Of a DNA stretch of 64,000 nucleotides, positions 1 to 11,728 are shown piece by piece. Within the stretch, counting starts at the first letter, position 1; each line of letters starts with the position of its first letter. Origin of the DNA: Desulforhabdus amnigena (lineage in GTDB: Bacteria > Desulfobacterota > Syntrophobacteria > Syntrophobacterales > Syntrophobacteraceae); contig NZ_BSDR01000001.1 of assembly GCF_027925305.1 (NCBI RefSeq), positions 2,197,001 to 2,261,000 of the forward strand, written 5' to 3'. The notes beneath the pieces are model-generated. The model saw nothing but the letters and a program-made list of their open reading frames with translations. It made no database searches and was not told the DNA's origin. The translations under genes were made by a program, and so were the position numbers.

Positions 1-800
1 GAGACCTTCCAACCCGACTGCACCAGGTAATCCCGAAGATACTGCTTGTCGAAACTCTCAGGGCTGCACCCGACCTTATACCGGTCGGCAGGCCAGAAGC
101 GACTGGAATCGGGTGTCAGGACCTCATCGATGAGCATCAGACGACCTTCGATCAGGCCGAATTCAAGCTTGGTATCCGCCAGGATGATTCCCCGACTCAG
201 AGCGTACTCGGCAGCTTTCGTATAAATCTTCAAACTGATATCCCTGACGCGGGCTGCCATTTCCTCTCCTATGGATTTGGACATTTGCAGAAAGGAAACG
301 TTTTCATCGTGTCCGCCCTTTTCCGCCTTGGTGGAAGGGGTAAAAATGGGTTCCGGAATCCTCTGAGCTTCCTGCATGTTTGGAGGAAGCGGAATGCCGC
401 AGACCTGACCGGTTTTCTGGTAATCCTTCCAGCCAGATCCCACCAAATAGCCACGGACGATGCATTCAAAAGGCAGGACCCTGGCCTTTTTGACCCACAT
501 GCTGCGCCCCGCCAGTTGGGCGGCATAAGGTTGGCAGGGAGCTGGAAAATCAGCAACGTTGATGCTGATCAGGTGCTGTTCCACCATGTTGCTGAAAAAC
601 CGGAGCCAAAAATTTGAAAGCTGTGTGAGTATCTTCCCCTTATCGGGAATAGGGGTGGGCATCACGACATCGAAAGCCGAAATACGGTCCGTAGCGACAA
701 TGAGCAAACTGTCGCCGAGGTCGTAAATGTCCCTCACTTTGCCGCGTGACATGAGTTTTAAATCGGGAAAATGTGTTTCCAGAATGGGGCCTTCAGCCAT
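1..800 (-). CDS. purC: SAICAR synthase PurC (C-terminus beyond window edge)
   Basis: Phosphoribosylaminoimidazole-succinocarboxamide synthase, the ATP-dependent step joining CAIR and aspartate in purine synthesis. Reading leftward from the ATG ending at 800, one open frame of about 266 residues runs off the window edge. It begins [13 protein letters not shown], then shows the [13 protein letters not shown] nucleotide-binding region, ATDRISAFD, and near the edge [19 protein letters not shown] and [14 protein letters not shown], all typical of PurC. The family is usually about 290-300 residues, so only the extreme C-terminus is missing. It is divergent from the membrane-protein gene at 1043. 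The adenylosuccinate synthetase of the same pathway lies about 7 kb away but is not in the same operon. Confidence 0.95.
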   Translation of the reverse strand, partial: MAEGPILETHFPDLKLMSRGKVRDIYDLGDSLLIVATDRISAFDVVMPTPIPDKGKILTQLSNFWLRFFSNMVEQHLISINVADFPAPCQPYAAQLAGRSMWVKKARVLPFECIVRGYLVGSGWKDYQKTGQVCGIPLPPNMQEAQRIPEPIFTPSTKAEKGGHDENVSFLQMSKSIGEEMAARVRDISLKIYTKAAEYALSRGIILADTKLEFGLIEGRLMLIDEVLTPDSSRFWPADRYKVGCSPESFDKQYLRDYLVQSGWKV

Positions 801-1042
801 CTTTTCCTCCTGCTTTCAAAAAAATATTGCCGTCAAACAATAGAATCCAATTCATAGCGAACATTTCTTCGAGTACAAAAAATTGCAAAGACATCATATA
901 CCATAATCCCGCAATAAAACCGTGCGGAGGCGGCATAAATCCAGGTTGACCCCCGTGTCGCCATTTGTTATCCTGCTTTCGTGTGGATATCAAGTATTTC
1001 TAAAGAGATGTCAAAAGAAACGTGATAAACAGGGATAATACT

Positions 1043-1870
1043 ATGAAAAAAACGACAGCTCCCTCGAGCAGGCCTCTGCGAGGCATTGCGGCTCTTTTCG
1101 ATGATTTTGAGCGTAAGGAATTTTTCAAGAAATATCTGTTTTTTCTCGGATGGGTGGAAGTTCTCATTTTGGCTGTCTGCTGGCTCTATCAGTTGGGTGA
1201 CGGAGGCTACGACCGATTCGGTCCCGTCGAAATTCCATTTCCATGGAAAGCATATTTCTTGGTTTCCTTTCTGGCTCCCATTGCCATTACTTTTCTTATC
1301 GGCATGGTCGTCGTCGGTTTCAACAAGTATTTCACAGAGGCCGAGGCCGAAGCGGTTGAAGGTCAGAGCATCGAAATCGATGGGATAGAGATTCCAGGCG
1401 ACAAGTCAGGGCACATCTACAAGATCTACCGGTGGGTTCACTTCCTGCGCCGTCTCCCTTTTTTAGCCCTTCTGCTGCTCCTTGCGGTCGCTGTCGGTTT
1501 TTTCTATAATTTGGATGCGATCCTTTCCTTTCTTGCAAGCGTGGGAGAAAAGTCCGTAAAGATTTTTCTCATTTCCGCCGTAGTACTGGTCGCTCTCGCT
1601 TCCGTTTTCGCCCTCATTCTCATTGTGCTCAACTACCAGCTTCGCAAACGATCCATGGAATACCAATACAAGAGCGAAGTGGCCGAGCGTTTTGGCCTCA
1701 TCATTCTTGAAGACAACACGGTGCTCAACCGCGACGGGAAGCTCCTCATAAACGGGAAGAAATGGAAGGAAACGGTTCCCTTGCTTCCGGCGGAGAGTTC
1801 CGGAGTTTCTCCTGAAACGGAAACCACCGGTGTCCCTCTGGCCCCCTCTGTAGATTTCAAAACTTCTTGA
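1043..1870 (+). CDS. Four-helix membrane protein of unknown function
   Basis: I do not recognise the family. The 275-residue product has hydrophobic stretches near residues 31-50, 70-93, 138-158 and 173-197, so it is probably an integral inner-membrane protein with four helices. An acidic segment around 98-112 follows the second helix. The Thr/Glu-rich tail after about 250 is probably soluble and disordered. An in-frame GTG lies upstream at 1022, but the ATG at 1043 is preceded by AGGGATA at a good Shine-Dalgarno distance and was chosen. The stop codon is followed immediately by a copy of the CACGGAG-type repeat. Confidence 0.7.
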   Translation: MKKTTAPSSRPLRGIAALFDDFERKEFFKKYLFFLGWVEVLILAVCWLYQLGDGGYDRFGPVEIPFPWKAYFLVSFLAPIAITFLIGMVVVGFNKYFTEAEAEAVEGQSIEIDGIEIPGDKSGHIYKIYRWVHFLRRLPFLALLLLLAVAVGFFYNLDAILSFLASVGEKSVKIFLISAVVLVALASVFALILIVLNYQLRKRSMEYQYKSEVAERFGLIILEDNTVLNRDGKLLINGKKWKETVPLLPAESSGVSPETETTGVPLAPSVDFKTS

Positions 1871-1871
1871 T

Positions 1872-1959
1872 AAGGGAGTTGGCGGGTTCCAATATCCCGT
1901 TATTCACCACGGAGACACGGAGGGCACAGAGAAGATTTTGGAATTCTTATAAACTCCCA
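1872..1959. repeat. Repeat family C, copy 1 (truncated)
   Basis: Begins AAGGGAGTTGGCGGGTTCC and continues to CCGTTATTCACCACGGAG, matching the left part of the copy at 32761-32901. It then runs GGGCACAGAGAAGATTTTGG, which matches the reverse complement of the right arm of that copy, and ends in ACTCCC. It therefore looks like a half-length derivative with its core inverted. It starts within 2 nt of the stop codon of the upstream gene. Confidence 0.7.
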
Positions 1960-2144
1960 TGACCGGAACGGTCACAACGAAAAATGAAAAAGGCAAAGAG
2001 ACGCAAGCCAATATGGAAAGCGGGAAACGCTCTTGAAAAGCGATATTATCATGAGCTACGAACCATGAGCCTTTTTCATATTAAATTCCTCTGTACTCTC
2101 TGTATCTCTATGATAATTTTGCTTCAGCCTTTTTCAGGTTTTGC

Positions 2145-3584
2145 ATGCCTCCACCCAATCTGTCCAACTTCCAAAAACGTGCCCTGGATTACATTCGACA
2201 GGAAAAACTCATCGAGACGGGCAGCCACCTCCTCATCGCCGTTTCGGGAGGCCCCGACTCGGTGGCTCTTCTCCACATCCTCCACGTACTTCAACAAGTT
2301 CTGAACCTCACCCGTCTCACGGCGCTCCATTTTGATCATCGTCTGCGCGGAAAGGAATCGGAAGGCGACAGGGCATTTGTGGAAAAGTTGGCCGCCAATC
2401 TTCGTGTTCCTCTTGTCTGTCGCAGCGAAGATGTACTGGCGTATCAGCGCCAACACGCCCTTTCTCTGGAAATGGCCGCCCGCGAGCTGCGGCATCGTTT
2501 TTTTTACGATCTTCAGGTTCGACTCGATGCACAAAGAATAGCGCTGGGACACACGGCCAACGACCAGGCAGAAGAGATTCTTCTCAGACTTTTTCGTGGT
2601 ACGGGCCCGTCGGGCATGGTCGGCATGCTCCCCAAGACGGATCGGGGAATCATACGCCCATTGCTTTTTGCCACACGACAGGAAATCATGGCGTATCTTT
2701 CCGAGCAGGGGCTTTCCTTTCGAGACGACTCCAGCAACCAGGAACCTTTCTGCCAAAGGAACGTGCTCCGTCTGGAGGTTTTTCCTATTCTGGAAAGGCA
2801 CTTCCATTCTCAGGTAATCTCAACCCTTGCCAGACATGCCGGACTGGTTCGAGACGAAGAAGATTATTGGGAAAGGCATCTTGAAGAATGCTGGGCGTCT
2901 GTATGCGTTGAGGAAGCCCCTTTGAGGATCGCCCTGAGAATTTCCTCTCTCCTTTCACTTCATCATGCTGTTCAGAAGCGGATTTTGCGCCTCGCCATCT
3001 CTAAGATTCGCGGAAACCTGCAGGGAATCTATTCAATCCACCTGGAAAACCTTGTCCAATGGGTCCGCCAAAGCTCATCGGGTAAAATCTTCGAGTTTCC
3101 CGGCGCACTTTGGGCCGTTCACAAAGGGGATTCCCTTCTATTCTCAACTATCCCACCTCTTTTTTCCCAGCCGGCCCCCCTTTCCTTGTCCGCACATATT
3201 CCCCGGCCCGGCCTTTATGCTTTCGGCCCATTTCATCTGAACCTTTCATTGCAGGATCGAGGGTCGTTTCCAGACCAGGCGATGCCGCCGACTTCCCCTC
3301 ATTCAGTTCGGCTGGATGCCGACAAAGTCAAATGGCCTTTGACCCTTAGAACGTGGCAACCTGGAGATCGCTTTCAACCCATGGGGTTGGCAGGAAGCAA
3401 AAAACTGCAGGACTTCTTCATGGACAAAAAGATTCCGCGAGAGCAAAGGAAAGAGATCCCCCTGCTCTGTGACAGGGAAAAAATTTGCTGGATCGCGGGA
3501 TACCGCCTGGATGATCGAGTTAAGGTCACGGAGCAGACCCAGTCGGTCCTTGCCATAGAGATGCGGGTAAATTCCGAAACCTGA
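2145..3584 (+). CDS. tilS: tRNA(Ile)-lysidine synthase TilS
   Basis: Modifies C34 of tRNA-Ile(CAU) to lysidine, using ATP and lysine, so that the tRNA reads AUA. The 479-residue protein has the PP-loop ATP-pyrophosphatase signature SGGPDS at 34-39, followed by the family motifs ALHFDHRLRGKESEGD and LGHTANDQAEEILLRLFRGTG. The C-terminal region (WQPGDRFQPMG, KKLQDFFMDKKIPREQR, WIAGYRLDDRVK) matches the TilS C-terminal tRNA-binding domain. Length is normal. The Shine-Dalgarno before the chosen ATG is weak (CAGG). It is convergent with the ComEA-like gene. Confidence 0.95.
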   Translation: MPPPNLSNFQKRALDYIRQEKLIETGSHLLIAVSGGPDSVALLHILHVLQQVLNLTRLTALHFDHRLRGKESEGDRAFVEKLAANLRVPLVCRSEDVLAYQRQHALSLEMAARELRHRFFYDLQVRLDAQRIALGHTANDQAEEILLRLFRGTGPSGMVGMLPKTDRGIIRPLLFATRQEIMAYLSEQGLSFRDDSSNQEPFCQRNVLRLEVFPILERHFHSQVISTLARHAGLVRDEEDYWERHLEECWASVCVEEAPLRIALRISSLLSLHHAVQKRILRLAISKIRGNLQGIYSIHLENLVQWVRQSSSGKIFEFPGALWAVHKGDSLLFSTIPPLFSQPAPLSLSAHIPRPGLYAFGPFHLNLSLQDRGSFPDQAMPPTSPHSVRLDADKVKWPLTLRTWQPGDRFQPMGLAGSKKLQDFFMDKKIPREQRKEIPLLCDREKICWIAGYRLDDRVKVTEQTQSVLAIEMRVNSET

Positions 3585-3647
3585 AAAAGGAAGCGTGAAA
3601 ACAGGGGGGATGCCCCCGGAGAGACGGCCAGGAAAAAACTCTACAAG

Positions 3648-4004
3648 CTATTCAACCGCTATTTTTGCTTTGATGGCTTCAAACTTCTTGTCTCCAACCC
3701 CTTTCACGCTCTTGAGGTCTTCGACGGTTTTAAATGGGCCATTGGCATCTCGATGTTGAACAATCTGCTCAGCAATCTTGGGTCCAATGCCCGGGAGTTT
3801 TTCCAACTCGGCGGCATTGGCCGTATTGATGTTCACTTTCGCCTGAGATGCATCTTCCACTGCAGGTTTTGCGGCAGCCGGCTCTTCCTGTTTGGCCTGT
3901 GTTCCCCCCTCCGTCGAACTCGCACTTGAGACAACCGGAAACGTACAACAAAGCACTGCAACCATCAGTAGGAGAATCAGGGGAACGATGCTTTTCTTTG
4001 CCAT
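3648..4004 (-). CDS. ComEA-like helix-hairpin-helix protein
   Basis: A 118-residue exported or membrane-anchored protein. Residues 1-27 form a signal peptide or anchor (MAKKSIVPLILLLMVAVLCC...). An Ala/Glu-rich linker follows, then tandem helix-hairpin-helix motifs: INTANAAELEKLPGIGPKIAEQIV and FKTVEDLKSVKGVGDKKFEAIKAKI. This layout is that of ComEA, which binds incoming DNA during uptake, or of related short periplasmic HhH proteins. The same window encodes DprA and a prepilin peptidase, but neither is adjacent, so a role in transformation is only an inference. Confidence 0.85.
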   Translation of the reverse strand: MAKKSIVPLILLLMVAVLCCTFPVVSSASSTEGGTQAKQEEPAAAKPAVEDASQAKVNINTANAAELEKLPGIGPKIAEQIVQHRDANGPFKTVEDLKSVKGVGDKKFEAIKAKIAVE

Positions 4005-4125
4005 GGGGGCGCCTCCTTAAAATGTGGGAAGCCGCCTCTCCGGGAGCAGAAAATGTATGGAAAAAGTCATACATGAGCTACTAATATATCAGGCGATCTC
4101 AATGTCAAGCGAAAAATCGCCCATA

Positions 4126-5871
4126 TCATTCGGGCATATAGGGAAGCCCTTCCAGGGAGGGTTCGAGGCCTTTCAAGATTTTTTCCAATGCGGCTTCCAA
4201 GTCCTTTTGCGGGCAAAAGACGACTTCCCCCGTCTGCCTCACCTTGATTTCGACTTCCTCCTTTTTCAAAAGCTTCTGGCTCACCACCACACGAACGGGG
4301 ATGCCCAGAAGGTCGGCATCTTTCAGCTTGACTCCGGGTGAATCGTCACGGTCGTCATAAAGAACCTCGTATTTCTCTTTCAACCGGGCATAGAGTTGCT
4401 CGGCCACATCCAGGACTTCCTGCTTCTTGCCAAGAGAACAGACCTCCACCTGAAAGGGAGCGATGGTGATGGGAAGGACGATACCGCTCTCATCATGCCA
4501 CTGTTCCACCACAGATGCCATGAGGCGCTCCACACCGATTCCATAACATCCCATCACGACTCTTTGCTGGGAACCCGAAGCATTGAGGAACGTGACATCC
4601 ATGGAGTCGGGAGCGGTGTACTTGGTACCCAATTTGAAAGTGTGCCCCAATTCAACTCCCCGGCGAATATCCAAAACGCCCTTTCCGCATCGCAAACACC
4701 GGTCACCCTGCCGCACCTCGGCAATGTCCACCCGTTCTTCACACTTGAAATCGCGTCCATACAGCACATTCTTGAGATGCACGTCGGGCTCGTTCCCCCC
4801 TGCCACATACAGGGTCTCTTCCTCGACGGACGTATCGAGAACCACTCGAACCCCCTGGAGTCCGACAGGCGACAGGAAGCCGCCATGGAGGCCTTTGCTT
4901 GCCAGCACATCCTCTGAAGCGAGGGTCATGTGGATCGCTTTCAAATGATTGGTCAATTTGGTTTCAGAGATATCGAAATCTCCACGCACCACCGCCAGCA
5001 CCAGTTGCCCGTCCGCTTCGTAGGCCACGGTCTTGAGGAAATGATTTTCACTTATATCGAAAAACTTCATGAGATCCGCAATGGTCTTGACCTGGGGTGT
5101 GGCGACTCTTTCCATGGCCGGTGCTTCGCCTGCAAGTCCCTGGAAGGAAGGTTTCGCTCCCACCGCCTTTTCCGTGTTGGCGCGATAGTCACACTGAGTG
5201 CACATGACGAAATGGTCTTCGCCGCTTGGAGATTCCAACATGAATTCATGGGACCCCGTCCCACCCATGATGCCCGAATCGGCTTCGATGGGAACCGATT
5301 TGAGACCGCACCGGGCGAAGATCCTCAGGTATGCGTTGAAAATCCTGGGATAGTAGGCATCGAGATCCTCAAAATCCCGATGAAAACTGTAGCCGTCTTT
5401 CATGAAAAACTCGCGGACTCGAAGCAATCCGGCTCTCGGACGGGCTTCGTCCCGAATTTTGGTTTGGATTTGATAGAGCATGACAGGCAGGTCGCGGTAG
5501 GATTTGAAAAACTGTTTGGCAATGTCCGTCACCACCTCTTCATGAGTCATGGCCAAAACGAATTCCCGGTCTTTTCTATCCTTCAGGCGGAAGAGTTCGT
5601 CTCCTATATCGTAGAATCTTCCGGTTGTCTTCCAGAGTTCCGCAGGGTTGAGCACGGGCATGGTGATTTCGAGGCCTCCGATGGCATCCAGTTCGTCCCG
5701 AAGGATTTTCTTGATCTTTTCAGCCACCCGGTGCCCCAACGGTAAAAGCGAATAGATGCCGGCCGCTACGGGGTGAATATAGGAAGCGCGAAGCAGAAGA
5801 ATGTGAGACGGGGTTTCAGCTTCCTTGGGAACATCAAACAGGGTATGAATGAAAAAATTTGAATAACGCAT
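4126..5871 (-). CDS. proS: Prolyl-tRNA synthetase, bacterial type
   Basis: Charges tRNA-Pro with proline in the cytoplasm. The 581 residues fit the bacterial ProS with an inserted editing domain. Class II motif 1 lies around 45-75 ([26 protein letters not shown]). Motif 2 is [21 protein letters not shown] YbaK-like editing insertion covers roughly 230-390. Motif 3 is [15 protein letters not shown] near 450, and a C-terminal anticodon-binding domain follows ([21 protein letters not shown]). It is transcribed alone, divergent from hsp20. Confidence 0.97.
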   Translation of the reverse strand: MRYSNFFIHTLFDVPKEAETPSHILLLRASYIHPVAAGIYSLLPLGHRVAEKIKKILRDELDAIGGLEITMPVLNPAELWKTTGRFYDIGDELFRLKDRKDREFVLAMTHEEVVTDIAKQFFKSYRDLPVMLYQIQTKIRDEARPRAGLLRVREFFMKDGYSFHRDFEDLDAYYPRIFNAYLRIFARCGLKSVPIEADSGIMGGTGSHEFMLESPSGEDHFVMCTQCDYRANTEKAVGAKPSFQGLAGEAPAMERVATPQVKTIADLMKFFDISENHFLKTVAYEADGQLVLAVVRGDFDISETKLTNHLKAIHMTLASEDVLASKGLHGGFLSPVGLQGVRVVLDTSVEEETLYVAGGNEPDVHLKNVLYGRDFKCEERVDIAEVRQGDRCLRCGKGVLDIRRGVELGHTFKLGTKYTAPDSMDVTFLNASGSQQRVVMGCYGIGVERLMASVVEQWHDESGIVLPITIAPFQVEVCSLGKKQEVLDVAEQLYARLKEKYEVLYDDRDDSPGVKLKDADLLGIPVRVVVSQKLLKKEEVEIKVRQTGEVVFCPQKDLEAALEKILKGLEPSLEGLPYMPE

Positions 5872-6233
5872 GCCTCTTCGCCTCCAAAAATTGTCTTTTA
5901 TATTTTAAGAAACCATTGAATTCACGAAATGAAAAGCGTGCCTCAGACGCCGGCCCGATAACCGTCGAATACTAGCATGCATCCTTCCAGATTCACAACC
6001 ATTATCTCCTCCCCTTTGTATGAGCCCCCCACCCTCCGAGAGGCTGGAAAGAGAGGTCGAAAAACTTCTCAATGACCTGAGATCTGCCGATATTCCACCT
6101 ACTTGTCTTGACAGTAATCTTTCTCTCCCTTAAATTTAATGGCGCTGCAGGAAGGGGATTCAACTTGCGTCGTTCCTGTTTCGGCAGCGAGCGTTGAAGA
6201 TGAAAAAAAGTTTTATAAGAGAGGAGAATTTGA
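5872..6233. other. Divergent proS/hsp20 intergenic region
   Basis: No gene is evident in these 362 nt. The region holds a good sigma70-type promoter for hsp20 at 6108-6136. I see no convincing promoter for proS and no CIRCE-like inverted repeat. Confidence 0.6.
6108..6136 (+). promoter_or_regulatory. Sigma70-type promoter for hsp20
   Basis: A perfect TTGACA at 6108-6113, a 17-nt spacer and TAAATT at 6131-6136. Predicted transcription starts near 6143, giving a leader of about 90 nt before the GTG at 6234. Confidence 0.6.
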
Positions 6234-6716
6234 GTGGCTGAAACGAATAAGGATCCCGTATTGAACGAGCTCCAGGAAATGAAGCATCGCATGGATGTCC
6301 TCTATTCCCAAAGCCTCGGTGGACATGAAAAACCCGACATGGAAATGGAAAGGAATATGGATTCCGGGCAGCCCGTCGAAATGTGGGAACCTTTGGCAGA
6401 CATATGGGAAACCTCAACAGCCTGGGTTGTTGAACTGGACCTTCCGGGCGTTTCGGAAGAGGATCTGTATGTTGAAGTAAACGATGCTCAGTTGAGCATT
6501 CATGGGAAGCGGGCAACGATTCCTCGGACCACTGCCCTCAAGGTATCGATGGCTGAACGGAAAGAGGGACGCTTTTCGAAAAGCTTCCGGTTGCCTCCTC
6601 ATATCCAGCCCGAGGCCATTCAAGCCAAATTGAAAGGAGGGGTATTGACTCTATCGATTCCGAAATTCGAAAAAGAAAAAACGCCCGCTCGTAAGATTGC
6701 GGTCAGGGCGGATTAG
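6234..6716 (+). CDS. Small heat shock protein, Hsp20/alpha-crystallin family
   Basis: ATP-independent chaperone that holds unfolding proteins. The 160-residue product has an N-terminal arm, then an alpha-crystallin domain from about 58 to 150 ([56 protein letters not shown]). The start is GTG, preceded by GAGAGGAG at the right distance. The next gene is htpX, also a stress-response protein, 157 nt downstream on the same strand but with its own candidate control site. Confidence 0.93.
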   Translation: MAETNKDPVLNELQEMKHRMDVLYSQSLGGHEKPDMEMERNMDSGQPVEMWEPLADIWETSTAWVVELDLPGVSEEDLYVEVNDAQLSIHGKRATIPRTTALKVSMAERKEGRFSKSFRLPPHIQPEAIQAKLKGGVLTLSIPKFEKEKTPARKIAVRAD

Positions 6717-6783
6717 CTTTTTCTTTCCCGGCGGACACGGTTTCTTCACAAATTGTGGAAATGAAGTATATGCAAAGTATATA

Positions 6784-6820
6784 ATTGAAACATTCGTGAA
6801 TCGAAAGAATGTGTTTCAAT
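6784..6820 (+). promoter_or_regulatory. Inverted repeat and -10 box upstream of htpX
   Basis: ATTGAAACA (6784-6792) and TGTTTCAAT (6812-6820) form perfect 9-nt inverted arms about 54 nt before the htpX start. A perfect TATAAT sits at 6780-6785 without a good -35 box, so the palindrome would cover the predicted transcription start. A repressor or activator site is inferred. Confidence 0.4.
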
Positions 6821-6873
6821 CGAGAAACAGGATATGGAATCCAACCAAACCCTGTATGAGGAGGTTTCAGAAA

Positions 6874-7719
6874 ATGGATAGCAGGTTGCGTACGACCTTT
6901 TTACTGGCTGCGCTGACCGTTTTGATCGTCTGGATGGGGGGGCAGTTCGGCGGGTCCCAGGGCATGACGATTGCCTTCATCTTTGCTGCCGTAATGAATC
7001 TGGGAAGCTACTGGTTTTCGGATAAAATCGTGCTGAGTATGTATCATGCTCAACCCCTGGACGAGAGTCAGGCCCCCGAGCTTTTCCGTATGGTCCGGGA
7101 ACTGGCCATGGAAGCTCAGATCCCCATGCCCAGGATTTTCATGATTCCGGAAGATACTCCCAATGCATTCGCAACGGGACGGAATCCCGAAAATGCCGTA
7201 GTGGCTGTCACCGAAGGGCTCTGGCGGCTGTTGACTCCGGACGAAATGAAGGGGGTTCTTGCGCATGAACTGGGTCACGTGAAGAATCGCGATATCCTGG
7301 TAAGTTCCATTGCAGCCACCCTGGCAGGGGTGGTCATGTTCCTTGCGAATATGGCTCGATGGGGCGCTATTTTCGGAGGATTGAGAGGGAGCGACGAAGA
7401 TGAGGGCGGCGGAATCATAGGGGTGCTCCTTACGGCCGTGCTGGCTCCCATTGCCGCCATGTTGATTCAAATGGCCATTTCAAGGTCCAGGGAATACCTT
7501 GCAGACGAAACGGGCGCCCGCCTGTCTCATAGCCCCCAATCCCTTGCCCGAGCCCTCGAAAAGCTTTCCATCGCTTCGGAGCGCATCCCCATGGTGGATG
7601 CCAAACCAGCAACGGCGCATCTTTTTATAGTGAATCCCTTGACAGGAAGAAGTCTTGCGAATCTTTTCAGCACGCACCCTCCCATCGAGGAACGAATCAG
7701 GCGTCTGCGTTCCATGTAA
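6874..7719 (+). CDS. htpX: Membrane zinc metalloprotease HtpX
   Basis: Inner-membrane M48 metalloprotease that degrades damaged membrane proteins. The 281-residue protein has two N-terminal membrane segments (about 7-24 and 31-50). The zinc motif HELGH is at 131-135 in [14 protein letters not shown]. Two further hydrophobic segments follow, then [14 protein letters not shown], which carries the third zinc ligand, and the typical ending [17 protein letters not shown]. The open frame extends upstream to 6697, but the ATG at 6874 has a strong GAGGAGGT Shine-Dalgarno and gives the normal family length. Confidence 0.95.
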   Translation: MDSRLRTTFLLAALTVLIVWMGGQFGGSQGMTIAFIFAAVMNLGSYWFSDKIVLSMYHAQPLDESQAPELFRMVRELAMEAQIPMPRIFMIPEDTPNAFATGRNPENAVVAVTEGLWRLLTPDEMKGVLAHELGHVKNRDILVSSIAATLAGVVMFLANMARWGAIFGGLRGSDEDEGGGIIGVLLTAVLAPIAAMLIQMAISRSREYLADETGARLSHSPQSLARALEKLSIASERIPMVDAKPATAHLFIVNPLTGRSLANLFSTHPPIEERIRRLRSM

Positions 7720-9433
<1,714 letters not shown>

Positions 9434-9826
9434 TATTCGGAAAAGCGCTTCACCTTCGCGGGATTTGTTTCACCAACGGGTCCCGCGGGTTGAACCGGCG
9501 GACACCCGATGAACTTCGACGGATTTATATGAAATACGGTGAGTAGGTGAATGGGTGAATAGACCGATCCATTCACCTATTTTCATCCCTCGTCGTGACC
9601 GCTCCGTTCATGGGGGGCACTGCAGTTTCATTTTTCTGTCCTCGCAATTTCAGTTGCAAGTCCCAATCATTCGTCGTAATTTTCTTGGATTTCCGTCTCA
9701 TGGATTCATCCGGTAAATTCAGTACAAGCATGGCCTGTGCGGAAAGATGGGCTGCTTGTTGCATGAAATGTGCGATGACCCTATGTTCCAGAACACACTC
9801 CAACAAAATGAGGATCGCGGGCAGAA
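9434..9826. other. purA-CoA transferase intergenic region
   Basis: 393 nt with no firm gene. It contains the purA terminator hairpin. Short open frames exist on both strands (9595-9837 plus, 9573-9806 minus), but they lack recognisable domains and good ribosome sites. Confidence 0.5.
9545..9583 (+). terminator. Candidate terminator of purA
   Basis: Perfect 10-bp stem AGGTGAATGG (9545-9554) and CCATTCACCT (9569-9578) with a 14-nt loop, followed by ATTTTC. The stem is only moderately GC-rich and the T-run is short. Confidence 0.5.
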
Positions 9827-11728
9827 ATGATTTTTGACGGGCGATGGAAATCTTATTACCAAGAGCGGCTCGGTGGCGCGGAAGAGGTGCTTCAATCCAA
9901 CATTCAGGATGGAAACCGGATCTTCATAGGGTGCGGATGCGGGGAGCCGCAGCACCTGGTGCGTTCATTGCTCAAAATCATACCTCGATACCGGGACCTG
10001 GAGCTCGTACAGAACCTTTCTGTGGGAACCCTTCCCGAAGACTGGAGCGAGCTCCACAAACATTGCCGGCTCAAGACATTTTTCGTGGGTCCACGTACGC
10101 GGAAAGCCGTCAACCTCGGCCTTGTCGATTATATTCCCATTTATTTCTCGTCCATTCCGGGCCTCTTTCGCGATGAAGGCTCCTGGGGACTGGACGTTTG
10201 TCTCATTCAGATATCCCCTCCCGACAAACACGGGTTCTGTTCCCTGGGTATCGCCGTGGATGTCGCCAAGGCGGCCATCGAGATGGGAAAGATCATTATC
10301 GCTCAGGTCAATCCTCGCATGCCGCGTACCTTTGGCGACACCTTTGTCCATGTCACCCAAATGCATCGTTTCGTGGAGTACGAAGAGCCTCTCTTGGAGG
10401 TCACATACCGGGAACGCAGCGCGGTGGCCGAACGGATTGCAAAATACGTTTCCCACCTGGTGGAGGATGGTTCCACCATCCAGGTGGGCATCGGGCGGAT
10501 TGCCGGCTCCGTTTTGAGATACCTCGACAACAAAAAAGATTTGGGCATCCATTCCGAAATCCTTACGGACGCACACCTCTACCTGGTGCGAAAGGGGGTC
10601 ATCACGGGGCGTAAAAAGAATGTGCATCACGGAAAGATCATCACCAGTTCCTGTGTGGGGGGCAGGGAACTCTACGACTTCGTGCACAATAACCCGGAAG
10701 TGGAGGTGTATCCCATCGAATATGTGAACGACAGGCGCCTCATCAGCCAAAACGACCAGATGGTGGCCATCAATTCCGCCCTGGAAATCGATCTCAGCGG
10801 CCAGATTTGCGCCGATTCCATCGGGCACAGGGTTTTCAGCGGCATCGGCGGATATGTGGATTTCATGCACGGTGCGTCGCGCTCTTACAAGGGAAAAACC
10901 ATTATTGTTCTGCCCTCTACCAGTTCCGATGGACGAAGAAGCCGCATCGTCAGCCACCTCACTGATGGAGCGGGAGTTGTGAGCTCAAGAAGCACCGTCC
11001 GTTATGTCGTGACCGAATTCGGCATTGCTTATTTGCACGGGAAGACCATACGGGAACGGGCCCTGGCCCTCATCAACATTGCACATCCCAAATTTCGGGA
11101 ACGCCTGCTCTCCGAGGCCAAAGACCTCCGCTATGTCTATCAGGATCAGATCCTTCCGCCCATCTACGAACCCCTCTACCCCGGCCAGTGGGAAACGCAC
11201 CAGATCTTTCCGGGTGATGTTCGTATTTTCTTCCGGCCCATCAAGCCTACCGACGAGCGGCTCGTTCAGGAATTCTTCTATTCCCTGCCCGATCAGGATA
11301 TTTACTACCGTTTTCTCTCGGCCATGAAGGTCTTTCCCCATCGAAACACGCAGAGCATGGTCAATATCGACTATGAGCACGAGATGGCCATCGTTGGAGT
11401 CACCGGGGAGATCGGCAATGAAACCGTCATCGCACTGGGAAGATATATTTTGGACCAGAAGACGAATATGGCGGAGGTGGATTTTGCCGTTCGAGCCGAT
11501 TGGCAAAGAAAGGGCATCGGCACCTTCCTGCTGCACTATCTCTGCGAAATTGCAAAGAGCAAAGGCATCAGCGGCCTGACGGCCTACGTGCTCGCTTCCA
11601 ACAGAAAGATGCTCGCCGTCTTCCATAAAGTGGGTTATGTTGTACACACTCATCTTGAAGACGGCATTTATGAAATTGCATTCCGGTTCGATGAACCCTC
11701 TCAAGTTTGTATTACGGATTGCCAATGA
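9827..11728 (+). CDS. Acetyl-CoA hydrolase/transferase fused to a GNAT domain
   Basis: A 633-residue two-domain protein. Residues 1 to about 440 resemble the acetyl-CoA hydrolase/4-hydroxybutyrate CoA-transferase family. GIGRIAGSVLRYL and LGIHSEILTD are visible, the latter carrying the probable catalytic glutamate that forms the acyl-CoA thioester intermediate. GIGGYVDFMHGASRS and TEFGIAYLHGKTIRERA are also conserved. Residues about 480-625 are a GNAT acetyltransferase: RPIKPTDERLVQEFF opens the domain and DWQRKGIGTFLLHYL is the acetyl-CoA pyrophosphate loop. A natural inference is acyl/acetyl-CoA transfer, with the GNAT domain acetylating a protein or sensing acetyl-CoA. Substrates are unknown. 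The stop overlaps the next gene start (ATGA), suggesting translational coupling. Confidence 0.88.
   Translation: MIFDGRWKSYYQERLGGAEEVLQSNIQDGNRIFIGCGCGEPQHLVRSLLKIIPRYRDLELVQNLSVGTLPEDWSELHKHCRLKTFFVGPRTRKAVNLGLVDYIPIYFSSIPGLFRDEGSWGLDVCLIQISPPDKHGFCSLGIAVDVAKAAIEMGKIIIAQVNPRMPRTFGDTFVHVTQMHRFVEYEEPLLEVTYRERSAVAERIAKYVSHLVEDGSTIQVGIGRIAGSVLRYLDNKKDLGIHSEILTDAHLYLVRKGVITGRKKNVHHGKIITSSCVGGRELYDFVHNNPEVEVYPIEYVNDRRLISQNDQMVAINSALEIDLSGQICADSIGHRVFSGIGGYVDFMHGASRSYKGKTIIVLPSTSSDGRRSRIVSHLTDGAGVVSSRSTVRYVVTEFGIAYLHGKTIRERALALINIAHPKFRERLLSEAKDLRYVYQDQILPPIYEPLYPGQWETHQIFPGDVRIFFRPIKPTDERLVQEFFYSLPDQDIYYRFLSAMKVFPHRNTQSMVNIDYEHEMAIVGVTGEIGNETVIALGRYILDQKTNMAEVDFAVRADWQRKGIGTFLLHYLCEIAKSKGISGLTAYVLASNRKMLAVFHKVGYVVHTHLEDGIYEIAFRFDEPSQVCITDCQ

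Noticed and set aside
1984-2304. 106-residue plus-strand frame with a hydrophobic stretch before tilS
   Set aside because: It overlaps the start of tilS in another frame, has no recognisable domain and no good ribosome site.
9573-9806. 77-residue minus-strand frame between purA and the CoA transferase gene
   Set aside because: It starts with TTG, lacks a ribosome site and ends inside the purA terminator hairpin; probably chance.
9965-10957. 330-residue minus-strand frame opposite the CoA transferase
   Set aside because: Antisense shadow of a conserved gene.
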